From Deltaproteobacteria bacterium (GTDB lineage: Bacteria; Desulfobacterota; Desulfuromonadia; Geobacterales; JAJYBI01): a DNA stretch of 64,000 bases. The position numbers and the translations under genes were made by a program. The DNA lies in contig JAJYBI010000007.1 in assembly GCA_021779095.1 (NCBI GenBank), positions 1-64,000 on the forward strand, in the 5' to 3' direction. Of the stretch, positions 9,276-18,107 are shown in pieces (within the stretch, counting starts at the first letter, position 1; each line of letters begins with the position of its first letter). Under the pieces are notes generated by a model that had not been told where the DNA came from, did not search any database, and saw only the letters and a list, made by a program, of their open reading frames with translations.

Positions 9276-10093
9276 TGACCATGGATGAGCGGGTCAGGGG
9301 GATACTGGCGGAGTTCGCTGCCGGGCGGATACCCCGGGACATCCCGGATGGGTGCGAGTACGAGGAAGAACTGCGCGCCATGCACGACCATTTCGGGGCG
9401 GTGCTCCGGCTGGCCGTGAACATCTCCAACGGCGATCTGTCGGCGCCGATCCCCGTTTCCGGCGGGCCGCTGGTGGGGAGCCTCAAGGCGCTGCACGCGA
9501 GCCTGCGTCACCTGACCTGGCAGGCCAAGCAGATCGCCCAGGGGGACCTGGGGCAGCGGGTCGACTTCATGGGGGAGTTCTCCGATGCGTTCAACACCAT
9601 GGTGGAGAGCCTGGCGCGCGCCCGGCAGGAGCTTTTGTACATGAGCACCCACGATGCGCTTACCGGCCTGCAGAACCGGGGCTGTTTCGACGCGGAACTG
9701 GAGCGGCTCGGCAACGGTCGCCGTTTTCCGGTGAGCATCATCGTCGCCGATGTGGACGGCCTCAAGGTGGTGAACGACACGCAGGGTCACGGTGTCGGCG
9801 ATGCGGTGATCTGCAGGGCCGCCTCCGCCCTCCGTCACGCGATCCGCGGCGACGATGTGGTGGCGAGGATCGGCGGTGACGAATATGCCGTCATCCTGCA
9901 GGAGGCCGGTGAGGATATCGCCGCCGCCGCAGTGGAGCGGATTCTCAAGTGTCTGGATGACCTGAATGCGGAGGGGGGGGCTGTCGTATCGCTCTCCCTC
10001 GGCCACGCCACGGCGAACGACGGCGGCGAGCTGCTGGAGGCGGTGAGACTGGCCGACGAGAACATGTACCGCCACAAGGCCCGGACCCGCTAG
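9275..10093 (+). CDS. Diguanylate cyclase (HAMP-like region plus GGDEF)
   Basis: Predicted to make cyclic di-GMP from two GTP. The N-terminal half lacks membrane helices and contains a HAMP-like helical segment (about residues 45-115); the C-terminal half is a GGDEF domain with the active-site loop RIGGDEYAV and the substrate-binding region DALTGLQNR. The RGDD motif five residues before GGDEY matches the product-inhibition site RxxD, so feedback control is likely. Start taken at 9275, overlapping the V4R stop; the ATG two codons on is an alternative. Soluble location and coupling suggest control by the V4R protein. Confidence 0.88.
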   Translation: MTMDERVRGILAEFAAGRIPRDIPDGCEYEEELRAMHDHFGAVLRLAVNISNGDLSAPIPVSGGPLVGSLKALHASLRHLTWQAKQIAQGDLGQRVDFMGEFSDAFNTMVESLARARQELLYMSTHDALTGLQNRGCFDAELERLGNGRRFPVSIIVADVDGLKVVNDTQGHGVGDAVICRAASALRHAIRGDDVVARIGGDEYAVILQEAGEDIAAAAVERILKCLDDLNAEGGAVVSLSLGHATANDGGELLEAVRLADENMYRHKARTR

Positions 10094-10301
10094 GCCGTTG
10101 TGTCTCACCCCCCTGTCGGAACCGTTCCCCCATTCAATTGGAATTGTCCTGACCTGACTGCTCGGTCTTCCCGTTCCGGTTTCCGCCGGTGCCGCATCGG
10201 CAGGTGGTTTTTTATTCAATCTGTGATATGGTAGGCGGTGGCCGTACCGGAACTGTGGGCGGTACGGCGAAACCCGATCAAATAAAAGAAGGAGAAGAAA
10301 C

Positions 10302-11003
10302 ATGGAACAACCCTGGGCTGGACAGAGAGAGCAGGCACTTGTTATCCAGAACGACGTCGTGCGTCGCGTGTACGGCTGGATGGCCACCGGCCTGATGCTG
10401 ACGGCTATCGTATCGCTGTTCGTCATATCGTCGCCCGAGCTGCTGCGGTTCATATTCGGCAACCGGATGGTGTTTTTCGGGCTGGTGATCGGCGAACTGG
10501 GGATGGTGGTGGCGCTTTCCGCGGCCATCAACCGGCTGAGCGGCGCCACGGCGATCCTCATGTTCCTCGTCTACGCCGCCCTGAACGGTGCCACCATGGC
10601 CTCCATCTTCCTCGTCTATACCGGTGCGTCCATCTCCTCGACATTCTTCGTTACCGCCGGGACGTTCGGCGCCATGACCGTCTACGGCCGCGTTACCCAG
10701 CGCGACCTGACATCGTGGGGCAGCTTCCTGTTCATGGGGCTCGTGGGGATCATCATCGCCTCGGTCGTGAACATCTTCCTCAAGAGCCCTGCGGTGTCGT
10801 GGGTGGTCTCCTGCTGCGGCGTCCTCGTGTTCGTGGGGCTCACCGCCTACGATACCCAGAAGATCAAGATGCTTGCCCGGATGCAGTTCGCCGATCGCGA
10901 CGGCGAGTCCCGGGCGGCGGTGCTGGGGGCGCTGACCCTCTATCTGGATTTCATCAACCTCTTCCTCATGCTGCTGCGGCTGTTCGGCCAGCGCCGGGAC
11001 TAG
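10302..11003 (+). CDS. Bax inhibitor-1/YccA family membrane protein
   Basis: A 233-residue protein with about seven membrane helices, matching the BI-1 (TMBIM/YbhL/YccA) family in length, N-terminal QNDVVRRVYGWM and the C-terminal segment LTAYDTQKIK followed by LYLDFINLFLMLLRL. Members are inner-membrane proteins linked to calcium leak or to protease control in bacteria; the role here is unknown. A good ribosome site (AGAAGGAGAAG) precedes the ATG. The zinc-ribbon gene starts 3 nt after its stop, suggesting one transcript. Confidence 0.88.
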   Translation: MEQPWAGQREQALVIQNDVVRRVYGWMATGLMLTAIVSLFVISSPELLRFIFGNRMVFFGLVIGELGMVVALSAAINRLSGATAILMFLVYAALNGATMASIFLVYTGASISSTFFVTAGTFGAMTVYGRVTQRDLTSWGSFLFMGLVGIIIASVVNIFLKSPAVSWVVSCCGVLVFVGLTAYDTQKIKMLARMQFADRDGESRAAVLGALTLYLDFINLFLMLLRLFGQRRD

Positions 11004-11006
11004 GCA

Positions 11007-11384
11007 ATGGCCAGGGGGTTCGACGCACACCGGGAACGGCTCGACCGGATCCAGTCCTTCGGGAAGTCGCTGGCCAAACGCGCGACGTTTCGCTGCGAAT
11101 GGTGCGAGGGTAAGGACGACCTGCGGCCGTGGGACAGCCGTCCCGACCGCGAACCGGAGGAAGACACCCTGGCGCTTCTCTGCAGCCGCTGCCGGGAGCT
11201 GGCGGCCGGCAAGTCCGCCGACGAGCGGGAGCTGCGCTCCATCCGCAATGCCCTCTGGAGCCCGGTCCCGGCCGTAGCGGAAGGGGCGGCGCGCGTGCTC
11301 GTGCTGCACCGTGTGCTGTGGGCGCGGGAGGCCATCGAGGAAAGTCTCATCGACGAGGCCGTGAAAGAGGAACTGCTGTCGTAG
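11007..11384 (+). CDS. Small zinc-ribbon protein, PhnA-like
   Basis: A 125-residue soluble protein with two CxxC pairs (CEWC near residue 32 and CSRC near residue 60) that would bind one zinc. The spacing and the DDLRPWD segment between them recall the N-terminal ribbon of PhnA-type proteins, a family of unknown biochemical function despite its name. The C-terminal half is helical. It starts 3 nt after the Bax-inhibitor gene. Family call is tentative. Confidence 0.6.
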   Translation: MARGFDAHRERLDRIQSFGKSLAKRATFRCEWCEGKDDLRPWDSRPDREPEEDTLALLCSRCRELAAGKSADERELRSIRNALWSPVPAVAEGAARVLVLHRVLWAREAIEESLIDEAVKEELLS

Positions 11385-11440
11385 AATACCGGGCTTGAGG
11401 CCCGCGTACAGACCACTACCTAGTCTTCAAGGAGAATTTC

Positions 11441-12028
11441 ATGCTGATCAGACCTGTTTCTGTTGCCGCTGCTGCCGCGGCGTTGCTGTTATCCGTTGCC
11501 CCGCTCCATGCCGAAGACGCGGCACCTGCGAAGGCTACCGCCCCGGCAGTCACTGCACCGGCGACCGCTGTACCGGTAAAGCTCGGAGTCGTCGATATCC
11601 GTAAGATCGGTTCCGAAAGCGTCTCGGGCAAGAAGATCCTCGCCGGCCTGAAGGTCAAGTTCGACAAACTGCGCAAGGAGCTGGAAGCGAAGGCGAAGAG
11701 GCTCGAGAAGCAGAAGGGGGAGCTGGACCAAAAGGCGCGTGAGATGACGAAGGCGCAGCGGGATGCCAAGGTCAAGGAGCTGGAGAAGGGGGTGAACGCC
11801 TACCGCGAACAGATGGCGAAGTCGGAAAAGGCGATGCGCGACAGCGAACAGGCCAGTACCAAGAAATTCCTGGATGAGATCGCCGCGGTGGTGAAGAAAT
11901 ACGGTAAGACCCACGGGTACGCGCTGATCAGCGCCACGGAAGGGGTTATCTACAGCGGCAAGGATCGTGAGCCGGTAGACCTGACCGCCGAGATCATGAA
12001 AGAGGTGGATGCCGCACACCGCAACTGA
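11441..12028 (+). CDS. OmpH/Skp family periplasmic chaperone-like protein
   Basis: A 195-residue secreted protein: signal peptide ending near LLSVAPLHAE, a low-complexity Ala/Pro linker to about residue 45, then LGVVDIRKIGSES, the typical first strand of the OmpH/Skp fold, a long Lys/Glu/Arg coiled coil (about 65-145), and a C-terminal strand region (HGYALISATEGVIYS). Skp-type proteins hold unfolded outer-membrane proteins in the periplasm. The Ala/Pro linker is longer than in classic Skp. A DUF4197 gene follows 13 nt later. Confidence 0.82.
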   Translation: MLIRPVSVAAAAAALLLSVAPLHAEDAAPAKATAPAVTAPATAVPVKLGVVDIRKIGSESVSGKKILAGLKVKFDKLRKELEAKAKRLEKQKGELDQKAREMTKAQRDAKVKELEKGVNAYREQMAKSEKAMRDSEQASTKKFLDEIAAVVKKYGKTHGYALISATEGVIYSGKDREPVDLTAEIMKEVDAAHRN

Positions 12029-12041
12029 CGGGAGGTGGGTT

Positions 12042-12773
12042 ATGAGACGTACGGTTGTCGTTCTCGCCCTGATTGCGGCGACCGCATCAGTCTGCCACGC
12101 CGGTTTCTGGGGCGATCTGCTGGACACGGTGCGCAAGCCCGCCGCCTCCGGTGAGACGGCCGACGACACGACGGTCGTCCGCGGCCTCAAGGAGGCGCTC
12201 TCCATCGGCACCGATCGGGCGGTGAAGAGTCTGTCCCGTCCGGACGGTTTCAACGGCAACGGTGCGGTCCGGATCCTCCTGCCGGAAAAGATCCGCGGTG
12301 CCGCCGAATTCCTCGGCCGGATCGGTTTCCAGCGTCAGGTGGACGCATTCGTGGTGAGTATGAACCGGGCGGCGGAGCAGGCGGCGCCGATGGCGGCAAC
12401 GTTCTTCGTCGACGCCCTGAAGGAGATGACCTTCGAGGACGCCAAGGGTATTCTTTACGGCGGCGATACTGCTGCCACGGCCTATTTCGAGAAAAAGACC
12501 CGGTCCCGGATTTTCGACGCGTTCCGGCCGGTGGTGGCGGCGCGGATGGACGAGGTGGGAGTGGCCCGGGCCTACAAGGAAATGGCGGGGAAGGCCGCCG
12601 TCGTGCCGTTCGTGAATGCCGACGACCTCGACCTTGACCGGTACATCACGAACAAGGCGCTGGACGGGCTGTTCACCATGGTGGGGCAGGAAGAGAAGCG
12701 AATTCGCACCGACCCGGCGGCGCGGGTGACGGAACTGCTGCAGACGGTGTTCGGCCCGGGGGCGGCAAGGTAG
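12042..12773 (+). CDS. DUF4197 family secreted protein
   Basis: A 243-residue exported protein with a signal peptide (cleavage near SVCHAG) and the body of DUF4197: VVRGLKEALSIGTDRAVKSLS, the LLPEKIR motif, and the C-terminal ALDGLFTMVGQEEKRIR. The family has no known biochemical role. The ATG at 12042 follows a GGGAGGTGGG ribosome site. It probably shares a transcript with the OmpH-like gene; the next gene is convergent. Confidence 0.85.
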   Translation: MRRTVVVLALIAATASVCHAGFWGDLLDTVRKPAASGETADDTTVVRGLKEALSIGTDRAVKSLSRPDGFNGNGAVRILLPEKIRGAAEFLGRIGFQRQVDAFVVSMNRAAEQAAPMAATFFVDALKEMTFEDAKGILYGGDTAATAYFEKKTRSRIFDAFRPVVAARMDEVGVARAYKEMAGKAAVVPFVNADDLDLDRYITNKALDGLFTMVGQEEKRIRTDPAARVTELLQTVFGPGAAR

Positions 12774-12777
12774 CCGG

Positions 12778-13218
12778 TCAGAACTGGGACCGGAGCCACT
12801 TCTCCCACTCCTGGTTCCGGTTCCGGTTGATGAATTCCCCCAGCGGACGGTCGATCGTGCAGATGTGGGTGATGAGCCAGCTCTCCAGAGAGTGGCAGGC
12901 GAGTTTCACGTTCTGCGCCGTCGGACCGCTCGTTGCAATCCGCTCGTGGAGTTCCGCCAGGGTCCGGAGGAAGTGCCGGTGCTCGGCGGCGTGCATCTCG
13001 TAGTGGGGGTATGCGAACCGGCGCTGCAGGCTCTCTTCCGCGGCGAAGTGGCGTTTCGTGTAGTCGTCGAGGAACGCAAGGGTCGCCAGCAGCTCCTTCT
13101 CCCCCCTGCCGTTCTCCTCTCCCTCCAGCAGGGCGTTCAGTCTTGCGAACAGCTCCTGGTGCTGGCCGTCGATCTCCTCGACCCCGATGGCGTACCCCTT
13201 CTTCCATTCGACTTTCAT
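12778..13218 (-). CDS. Bacteriohemerythrin
   Basis: A 146-residue single-domain hemerythrin, an O2-binding protein with a non-haem di-iron site. Iron-ligand motifs are visible: DGQHQELF, the HFAAEE stretch, HYEMHAAEHRHF and HICTIDRPLGEFI. No signalling domain is attached. It lies tail-to-tail with the DUF4197 gene (4 nt apart) and divergently from hisI. A role in oxygen storage or protection fits a strict anaerobe. Confidence 0.92.
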   Translation of the reverse strand: MKVEWKKGYAIGVEEIDGQHQELFARLNALLEGEENGRGEKELLATLAFLDDYTKRHFAAEESLQRRFAYPHYEMHAAEHRHFLRTLAELHERIATSGPTAQNVKLACHSLESWLITHICTIDRPLGEFINRNRNQEWEKWLRSQF

Positions 13219-13377
13219 TTTTTCCCCCCTTTGATGCCTGTGCTTTCTCTACACGATACCATGTCGTTCCGGGATTGCCAGCGGGCATGGTGGGCAGGGT
13301 CCGGAAAGCATTGACACGGCAGTGCCGGACGAGGTATTTAAACACGGTTACCGACTTACCGTTCATGAAAGGGGCAG

Positions 13378-13764
13378 ATGCAGATGATCACGATCGATTT
13401 TCAGAAGATGGGGGGGCTGATCCCCGCTATCATCCAGGACCATGAAAGCGGTGAGGTGCTCATGGTGGCGTTCATGGACGAGAAGACCCTGAACCTGACG
13501 CTTGAGAGCGGCAAGACCTGGTTTTTCAGCCGGACCCGCAACAAGTACTGGATGAAGGGTGAGGAGTCGGGGAATACCCAGGAGGTGATGGAGGTGCTCA
13601 CCGATTGCGATGCCGATTCCGTGGTCATCAAGGTGAAGCAGAACGGTCCCGCCGCCTGTCATACGGGGAACCGGAGCTGTTTCTACGTGAAGTGGGAGGA
13701 CGGCCAGTGGGTGGAGCATTCGAACCCGCTGTTCGATCCGAGCCAGGTCTATAAAAAATCTTAA
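13378..13764 (+). CDS. hisI: Phosphoribosyl-AMP cyclohydrolase
   Basis: Third step of histidine biosynthesis: opens the adenine ring of phosphoribosyl-AMP. At 128 residues it is the stand-alone HisI, not a HisIE fusion. It shows [35 protein letters not shown] and the zinc/metal region [15 protein letters not shown] followed by [11 protein letters not shown]. Two in-frame ATGs lie six bases apart; the first follows AAGGGGCAG. hisG follows after a palindromic repeat. Other histidine genes are not in the window. Confidence 0.95.
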   Translation: MQMITIDFQKMGGLIPAIIQDHESGEVLMVAFMDEKTLNLTLESGKTWFFSRTRNKYWMKGEESGNTQEVMEVLTDCDADSVVIKVKQNGPAACHTGNRSCFYVKWEDGQWVEHSNPLFDPSQVYKKS

Positions 13765-13768
13765 AATC

Positions 13769-13843
13769 CGCCACAGAGACACGGAGAGAAACATAACCTC
13801 TGGAGGTTGCGGTCTTTCTCCGAGTCTCTGTGTCTCTGTGGCC
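13769..13843. repeat. Palindromic repeat with CCACAGAGACACAGAG ends
   Basis: A roughly 75-bp inverted repeat between hisI and hisG. The left arm begins GCCACAGAGACACGGAGA and the right arm is its near-exact complement. A longer element with the same ends lies at 42379-42554. Its right end sits about 20 nt ahead of the hisG start, so it may form a hairpin in the hisIG message. Confidence 0.75.
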
Positions 13844-13861
13844 AATTATCGAGAGGTCATC

Positions 13862-14737
13862 ATGTCAAACCTGCTGAAATTCGGCATCCCCAAGGGGAGC
13901 CTGGAAAATGCCACGGTGGAGCTGTTCAAGAAGGCGGGGTGGAACATCACCCTGTCGTCACGCAGCTACTTTCCCACCATCGACGACGCCGAGATGAACT
14001 GCAAGCTGATCCGTCCCCAGGAGATGGGGCGGTACGTGGAGCGGGGCACCATCGACGTGGGAATCGCCGGCCGCGACTGGGTCCGGGAGAACGAGTCGGA
14101 TGTCGTCGAGGTCTGCGACATGGTCTACTCCAAGGTCTCCCGCCGGCCCGCCCGCTGGGTGCTCGTGGTGGGACAGGATTCCACGGTACAGAGGCCGGAG
14201 GACCTGCACGGCGCCACTATCTCCACGGAGCTCGTGGGGTTCACGAAAAGGTACTTCGCCGAGCGGAACATCCCGGTGACGGTGGAGTTCTCCTGGGGGG
14301 CGACGGAGGCGAAGGTGGTGGACGGGCTGTGCGACGCCATCGTCGAGGTCACCGAGACCGGTTCCACCATCCGGGCGAACGGCCTGCGGATCGTCTGCGA
14401 CCTGATGGAGTCGGTTCCGGTCATGATCGCCAACAAGGCCGCCTGGGAGGACCCCTGGAAGCGTGAGAAGATCATGCAGATCGCCACGCTCCTGAAGTCC
14501 ACCCTCGCCGCCGAGGGGATGGTGGGGCTCAAGATGAACGCCCCGGCCGACCGGGTGGAGGCGATTACCCGGGTGCTCCCGAGCCAGAAGGCCCCGACGG
14601 TCTCCCACCTGTACAGTTCGGACTGGGTTTCCATCGAGAGTGTCCTCCACGAGAAGGACGTGCGGCAGATCGTCCCCGAGCTGATGAAGCTGGGGGCGGA
14701 AGGGATCATCGAGTACCAGCTCAGCAAGATCATTTAG
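13862..14737 (+). CDS. hisG: ATP phosphoribosyltransferase, long form
   Basis: First committed step of histidine synthesis, joining ATP and PRPP. At 291 residues with a C-terminal ACT-like regulatory domain (about 215-291) it is the long, HisZ-independent form, usually feedback-inhibited by histidine. Visible motifs: [22 protein letters not shown], the PRPP loop region [18 protein letters not shown]. The ATG at 13862 lies behind GAGAGG; an upstream in-frame ATG at 13838 falls in the palindromic repeat and is less likely. A terminator follows the gene. Confidence 0.95.
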   Translation: MSNLLKFGIPKGSLENATVELFKKAGWNITLSSRSYFPTIDDAEMNCKLIRPQEMGRYVERGTIDVGIAGRDWVRENESDVVEVCDMVYSKVSRRPARWVLVVGQDSTVQRPEDLHGATISTELVGFTKRYFAERNIPVTVEFSWGATEAKVVDGLCDAIVEVTETGSTIRANGLRIVCDLMESVPVMIANKAAWEDPWKREKIMQIATLLKSTLAAEGMVGLKMNAPADRVEAITRVLPSQKAPTVSHLYSSDWVSIESVLHEKDVRQIVPELMKLGAEGIIEYQLSKII

Positions 14738-14748
14738 TCCCGAAGGAT

Positions 14749-14776
14749 AGGGCTCCCGGACGCGGGGGCCCTTTTT
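14749..14776 (+). terminator. Terminator after hisG
   Basis: GGGCTCCCG and CGGGGGCCC form a stem with a short loop, followed by TTTTT, 12 nt after the hisG stop. Confidence 0.8.
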
Positions 14777-14801
14777 CGTCGACGCATCCGAAGGATTTTC
14801 C

Positions 14802-15941
14802 ATGGACCGACACCACATGCTCCTCCGTCTCGCCGGCCGGGCGCTCCGGTACCGCTGGCTGAAGGCCACCGGCAGACCGGGCCGTCCCGAGGCGCTCAGC
14901 ATCGAGGTGACTACCCGCTGCATCGCCCGCTGCGTCATGTGCAACATCTGGCGGCTGCCATCCGACCGGCCGGAGCTGGATGCCCGTCAGTGGCTGGAGC
15001 TTCTCTCCTCGCCGGTCCTGTCCGGGTTGAAGGAACTGGATGTCACCGGAGGGGAGCCGTTCCTGCGGGACGACCTGGTGGAACTGCTTCATGGGGTGGG
15101 GGAGCTGAAGCGGACCGCCCTTCCGCGGTTGCGTTCCATAGCCATCACCACCAACGGCATCCTCACGGACAAGGTCCTGCGCGGCGTGGGGGAGATCGTC
15201 GGGCCGCTGGAGGAGGCGGGGATCGCCCTCGTTTTCGCCTGCGGGATGGACGCGGTGGGGGCGGTGCACGACCGTATCCGGAACGTCCCCGGCGGCTGGG
15301 AGCGGCTGAACGCGACCATCCAGGGGCTGAACCGGCTGCGGGAAAAGCATCCGAGCCTGGTCCCCGGCATCAAGACCACCGTCACCCGTTACAACATCGA
15401 CGAACTGGACGCGGTCTGCCGCTACGCGGACGAGCAGCGGCTCTTCACCATCATCTCCCCCTACATCGTCACCGCCAACCGCTACGACAACCTGGCCCTG
15501 GACGACAGCCTGGCCCTGTCGGCGGCGGAGCTGGAGAAGCTCAAGGCGTTCTACCGTTCCGACCGGTTCCGCTGGAGCTACTTCCGTGACGAGCTCTTGC
15601 GGTATCTGGAGACGGGGCGGATGGACAAGCCCTGCTCCGCCGGGTTCAACTACTTCTTCGTCCGGAGCAGCGGCGAGCTGTTTCCCTGTCCCCTCATCAA
15701 GGCACCGCTGGGTAATGTCCGTGAAACCCCGCTAGAGGAGTTGATCCGATCTGCCGTTGCCAGCCGGTTTCGCCGTGGTGTCGGCGACTACCCGGAATGT
15801 GCCGTCTGCACCGAGCCGGGGCTGGAGCGGTACGCACTCCCCTTCGAGGGGTACCACTACCTGCGGCTCTGTGCGGGGATGGACCGGGAGAGCTTCCGGA
15901 TGCTGCACGACCACCTGGGGCTGGAGAAGTATTTTCCCTGA
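14802..15941 (+). CDS. Radical SAM protein with SPASM-like C-terminus
   Basis: A 379-residue radical S-adenosylmethionine enzyme. The cluster-binding CxxxCxxC motif is CIARCVMC near residue 46-53, followed by VTGGEPFLRDDL. The C-terminal part has a SPASM-like cysteine set: KPCSAGFNYFFV, ELFPCPLIKAPLGN, then ECAVC. This layout is typical of peptide-modifying or molybdopterin-type accessory enzymes and of uncharacterised Geobacter radical SAM proteins. No precursor peptide gene is evident next to it. Substrate unknown. Confidence 0.85.
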   Translation: MDRHHMLLRLAGRALRYRWLKATGRPGRPEALSIEVTTRCIARCVMCNIWRLPSDRPELDARQWLELLSSPVLSGLKELDVTGGEPFLRDDLVELLHGVGELKRTALPRLRSIAITTNGILTDKVLRGVGEIVGPLEEAGIALVFACGMDAVGAVHDRIRNVPGGWERLNATIQGLNRLREKHPSLVPGIKTTVTRYNIDELDAVCRYADEQRLFTIISPYIVTANRYDNLALDDSLALSAAELEKLKAFYRSDRFRWSYFRDELLRYLETGRMDKPCSAGFNYFFVRSSGELFPCPLIKAPLGNVRETPLEELIRSAVASRFRRGVGDYPECAVCTEPGLERYALPFEGYHYLRLCAGMDRESFRMLHDHLGLEKYFP

Positions 15942-16065
15942 CCTGTCCGTTCGCGATTCTTCCCCTGTGCATCCCGCCCGGTATCCACGACACCAGACCG
16001 TCCGTGATATACTGAAAAAGAAGGATCAGGTTTTTCACGCACCTTCGAAGAAAGGAGGGGTGGTC

Positions 16066-16407
16066 ATGATCCGCAGGATACTGATGGTGATTGTGGTGCT
16101 GCTGGCGCTGACGTCCCTGTCCGGCTGTGTCTACTACGGCGATCCCTACGATTATCCGTACGGCTCTTCTCCCTATTACGGCAGTTACTATCCGTACAAT
16201 GGATACCCGTATTATGACTACGGGCCGTACCCGGGCGGCTGGCCGTATGTTTCAGGCAGTGTCTGGTTTGGAGGCCATGAGGGAGGATTCCGGGGTGGTC
16301 ACTTCGACGGAAGACACTTCGAGGGTGGCGGTCACTTCGAAGGTGGCCATGAAGGTGGCCATGAAGGTGGCCATGAAGGTGGCCATGAAGGTGGCCATGA
16401 CCGGTAG
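16066..16407 (+). CDS. Tyr/Pro-rich lipoprotein with C-terminal GGHE repeats
   Basis: A 113-residue predicted lipoprotein. The signal ends in the lipobox LSGC; a Tyr/Pro/Gly-rich segment follows (residues 20-65), then a Gly/His/Glu tail ending in five tandem four-residue GGHE/GGHD units encoded by a 12-bp DNA repeat. The His/Glu-rich tail could bind metal ions (inference). The ATG at 16066 is set by AAAGGAGGGG; longer readings upstream lack the lipobox at the right place. A terminator follows. I do not recognise the family. Confidence 0.8.
   Translation: MIRRILMVIVVLLALTSLSGCVYYGDPYDYPYGSSPYYGSYYPYNGYPYYDYGPYPGGWPYVSGSVWFGGHEGGFRGGHFDGRHFEGGGHFEGGHEGGHEGGHEGGHEGGHDR
16342..16401 (+). repeat. 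Five 12-bp tandem repeats inside the lipoprotein gene
   Basis: Unit GGTGGCCATGAA, five copies, the last ending in GAC. Unit length is a multiple of three, so copy-number change lengthens or shortens the GGHE tail without a frameshift. Confidence 0.95.
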
Positions 16408-16421
16408 GACAGCGGGCGCAG

Positions 16422-16455
16422 AAAGGGGCCGGCAGAGCGATCCGCCGGCCCCTTC
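16422..16455 (+). terminator. Hairpin terminator, usable from both strands
   Basis: GGGGCCGGC pairs with GCCGGCCCC, flanked by AAA and TTC. It lies between the convergent lipoprotein and adenosine-kinase genes and may serve both, although the T-tract is short. Confidence 0.6.
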
Positions 16456-16472
16456 GCGTGCGGGGCTGTGCG

Positions 16473-16961
16473 TTACCGTTTGTAGCCGATCCGGCGCAGC
16501 AGTTCCCGCCGCTCCTGCCGGTCAGCATCCGTTTCCACACCCCTGGGTGGGCGTCCGTCGATGACGCCGACGACCCCCCACCCCTGCAGGGTGGAGGCGA
16601 CGACCACCTGGAGCGGGTTGGCGGTGGCGCAGAAGATCCGGCAGACCTCGGGACAGTTCTTCACCTGGTTGAGGATGTTGATGGGGTAGGCGTTTTTCAG
16701 CAGGATGCAGAAGAGGTGTCCGGCGCCGATCGCCTGCAGCACGGTGACACACCCCGTGATCAGTTCGTCGTCATTCCCCTCTGTCCGGATGAGGCAGGGG
16801 CCGGAGGCCTCGGTGAAGGCGACCCCGAAGCGTGCCCCCGGTACCGTGGTGACGATGATTTCGTACAGGTCCTCGGCGCTCTTGATGAAATGGGTCTGGC
16901 CGAGGATGATGTTGGCCCCTTCGGGATACTCGATGGGAATGGCATGCATTTCCAGGTTCAT
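16473..16961 (-). CDS. Adenosine-specific kinase family protein
   Basis: A 162-residue member of the small adenosine-specific kinase family first described in archaea. Conserved stretches: NIILGQTHFIKSAEDLYE, RFGVAFTEASG, RTEGNDDEL, AIGAGHLFCILL and the AYPINILNQVKNCPEVCRI block. The ATG at 16961 follows GGGAGGGGATC; the open frame extends further upstream to 17183 without family similarity. Predicted cytoplasmic. It is convergent with the lipoprotein gene. Confidence 0.88.
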   Translation of the reverse strand: MNLEMHAIPIEYPEGANIILGQTHFIKSAEDLYEIIVTTVPGARFGVAFTEASGPCLIRTEGNDDELITGCVTVLQAIGAGHLFCILLKNAYPINILNQVKNCPEVCRIFCATANPLQVVVASTLQGWGVVGVIDGRPPRGVETDADRQERRELLRRIGYKR

Positions 16962-17547
16962 GATCCCCTCCCTGACGGTATGTTCATGCCGCTGCAGTTT
17001 GCCCCCTGTCCGTATACCACCCAGTATAGCCGATTTCCGCGCATTGGCAGGCGGAATGTCCGATGCGGGGTGCCGGCCGCGGTGTCCGGCATGCCGACGG
17101 TAATACGCTCGATGCGCATATTCACTGGCGTGCATCGCCTGTAGTCCGGAAACATACACCCTGCACAAACGCAACGTGCCCATGCAAAAGCGCTCCGACC
17201 GGTGCGGTAGACGGCATTGCCTCAGCAGACGGTGTATATCCGTACTATACGTTTCATCCGGATAGATGCGTGGTTGTTTCGGTCGGATTCATTTGTGATG
17301 AAGGGATTGTTAAACTAAAACAACAGGTTGTGTGCGAGGTGCGGATGGGTGCGGTTCATGGCACGGCCGATGCTCTATCCAAAGGCAAAGGGCTAACAAG
17401 GCGGGTCGTTCCCGCCGTCATGCTATTGACCGGGATGATCAAGGGGCTCACTACCACGAAAGGAGAAAAGGCTGCTTCGGAAAACTGAATCTCATCTTGC
17501 CTGTTTCTAACGCGGCTGAACACACTACGGTAGACGAGGAGGACGTC
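16962..17547. other. Long intergenic stretch with a possible structured leader
   Basis: No convincing gene. An open frame at 17063-17488 on the plus strand has no recognisable domain and unusual composition. A perfect hairpin (GGCGGG, loop TCGT, CCCGCC region) lies at 17400-17416, and GAAAGGAGAA follows near 17458. The stretch could be a long 5' leader of the small membrane protein gene at 17548, but I could not match it to a known riboswitch. Confidence 0.35.
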
Positions 17548-17766
17548 ATGAAAGCACTGGCAACCATTATCGGCATCATCACGCCCGCCACGGCGTTCGC
17601 CGCTTCGGCGGAGCGGACCGACAACAGCGGTATCTTTGTCTGGCTATTCCTCGGTTTCTGTGCCCTGATCATCGTTGCCCAGGCACTCCCCGCCATTCTG
17701 ATGCTGCTGGGGGTGACGAAGGGGCTCCGGGCGCGGACCGAAGCACGGGAAACCGTGAAGTCCTGA
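17548..17766 (+). CDS. Small membrane protein with signal peptide
   Basis: A 72-residue protein: N-terminal signal-like helix ending in TAFAAS, a short polar segment (AERTDNSG), one strong membrane helix (about residues 27-55) and a basic tail. The ATG lies behind GAGGAGGACG. Function unknown; such proteins recur in Geobacter genomes. Confidence 0.65.
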   Translation: MKALATIIGIITPATAFAASAERTDNSGIFVWLFLGFCALIIVAQALPAILMLLGVTKGLRARTEARETVKS

Positions 17767-17824
17767 CGGAAAGATCAGGCGGTGCGGGCGGAGTGGGCGT
17801 CCGCACCAGGGGCGGAGGCGGGTC

Positions 17825-18061
17825 ATGGGCAGGTTCGACGAGCGGTTCTACACCCGGTGGCACGTGGTCACCTCCATTGCCACGCTCATCTTCGCCCTCT
17901 GTCTCGCGGCGATCGGCTGTTTCCCTTCCCTTGTCCCCGGTATCCACCGGCTCATCGTCGACGACCGGATCACCGTCGCGGTACCGTACCTTCTCTTTAT
18001 CGCCCTCGGCAGTTCACTCTTCTCCATCTGGTATTTCGTCGCCTGCCGAAAGAAGAGGTGA
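17825..18061 (+). CDS. Small two-helix membrane protein
   Basis: A 78-residue protein with two predicted membrane helices (about 15-37 and 50-72) and a C-terminal CRKKR anchor. It begins 58 nt after the preceding small membrane protein gene, behind GGCGGAGG, and may be cotranscribed. No recognised domain. Confidence 0.6.
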   Translation: MGRFDERFYTRWHVVTSIATLIFALCLAAIGCFPSLVPGIHRLIVDDRITVAVPYLLFIALGSSLFSIWYFVACRKKR

Positions 18062-18107
18062 CCCGTTTCCCGGCGGAGTCGATTCCCGTGGAGAAAGGGA
18101 TGGCTGC

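Noticed and set aside
16342..16401. Short tandem repeats as a CRISPR-like array
   Set aside because: The units are contiguous without spacers and encode protein.
17330..17450. Possible c-di-GMP or cGAMP riboswitch (CAAAGGGCTAAC-like bases)
   Set aside because: The conserved GEMM core and tetraloop-receptor pairing could not be drawn; only one hairpin is convincing.
17063..17488. 141-codon plus-strand frame in the gap before 17548
   Set aside because: No ribosome site, no domain, odd composition; it begins antisense to an intergenic area and is not supported.
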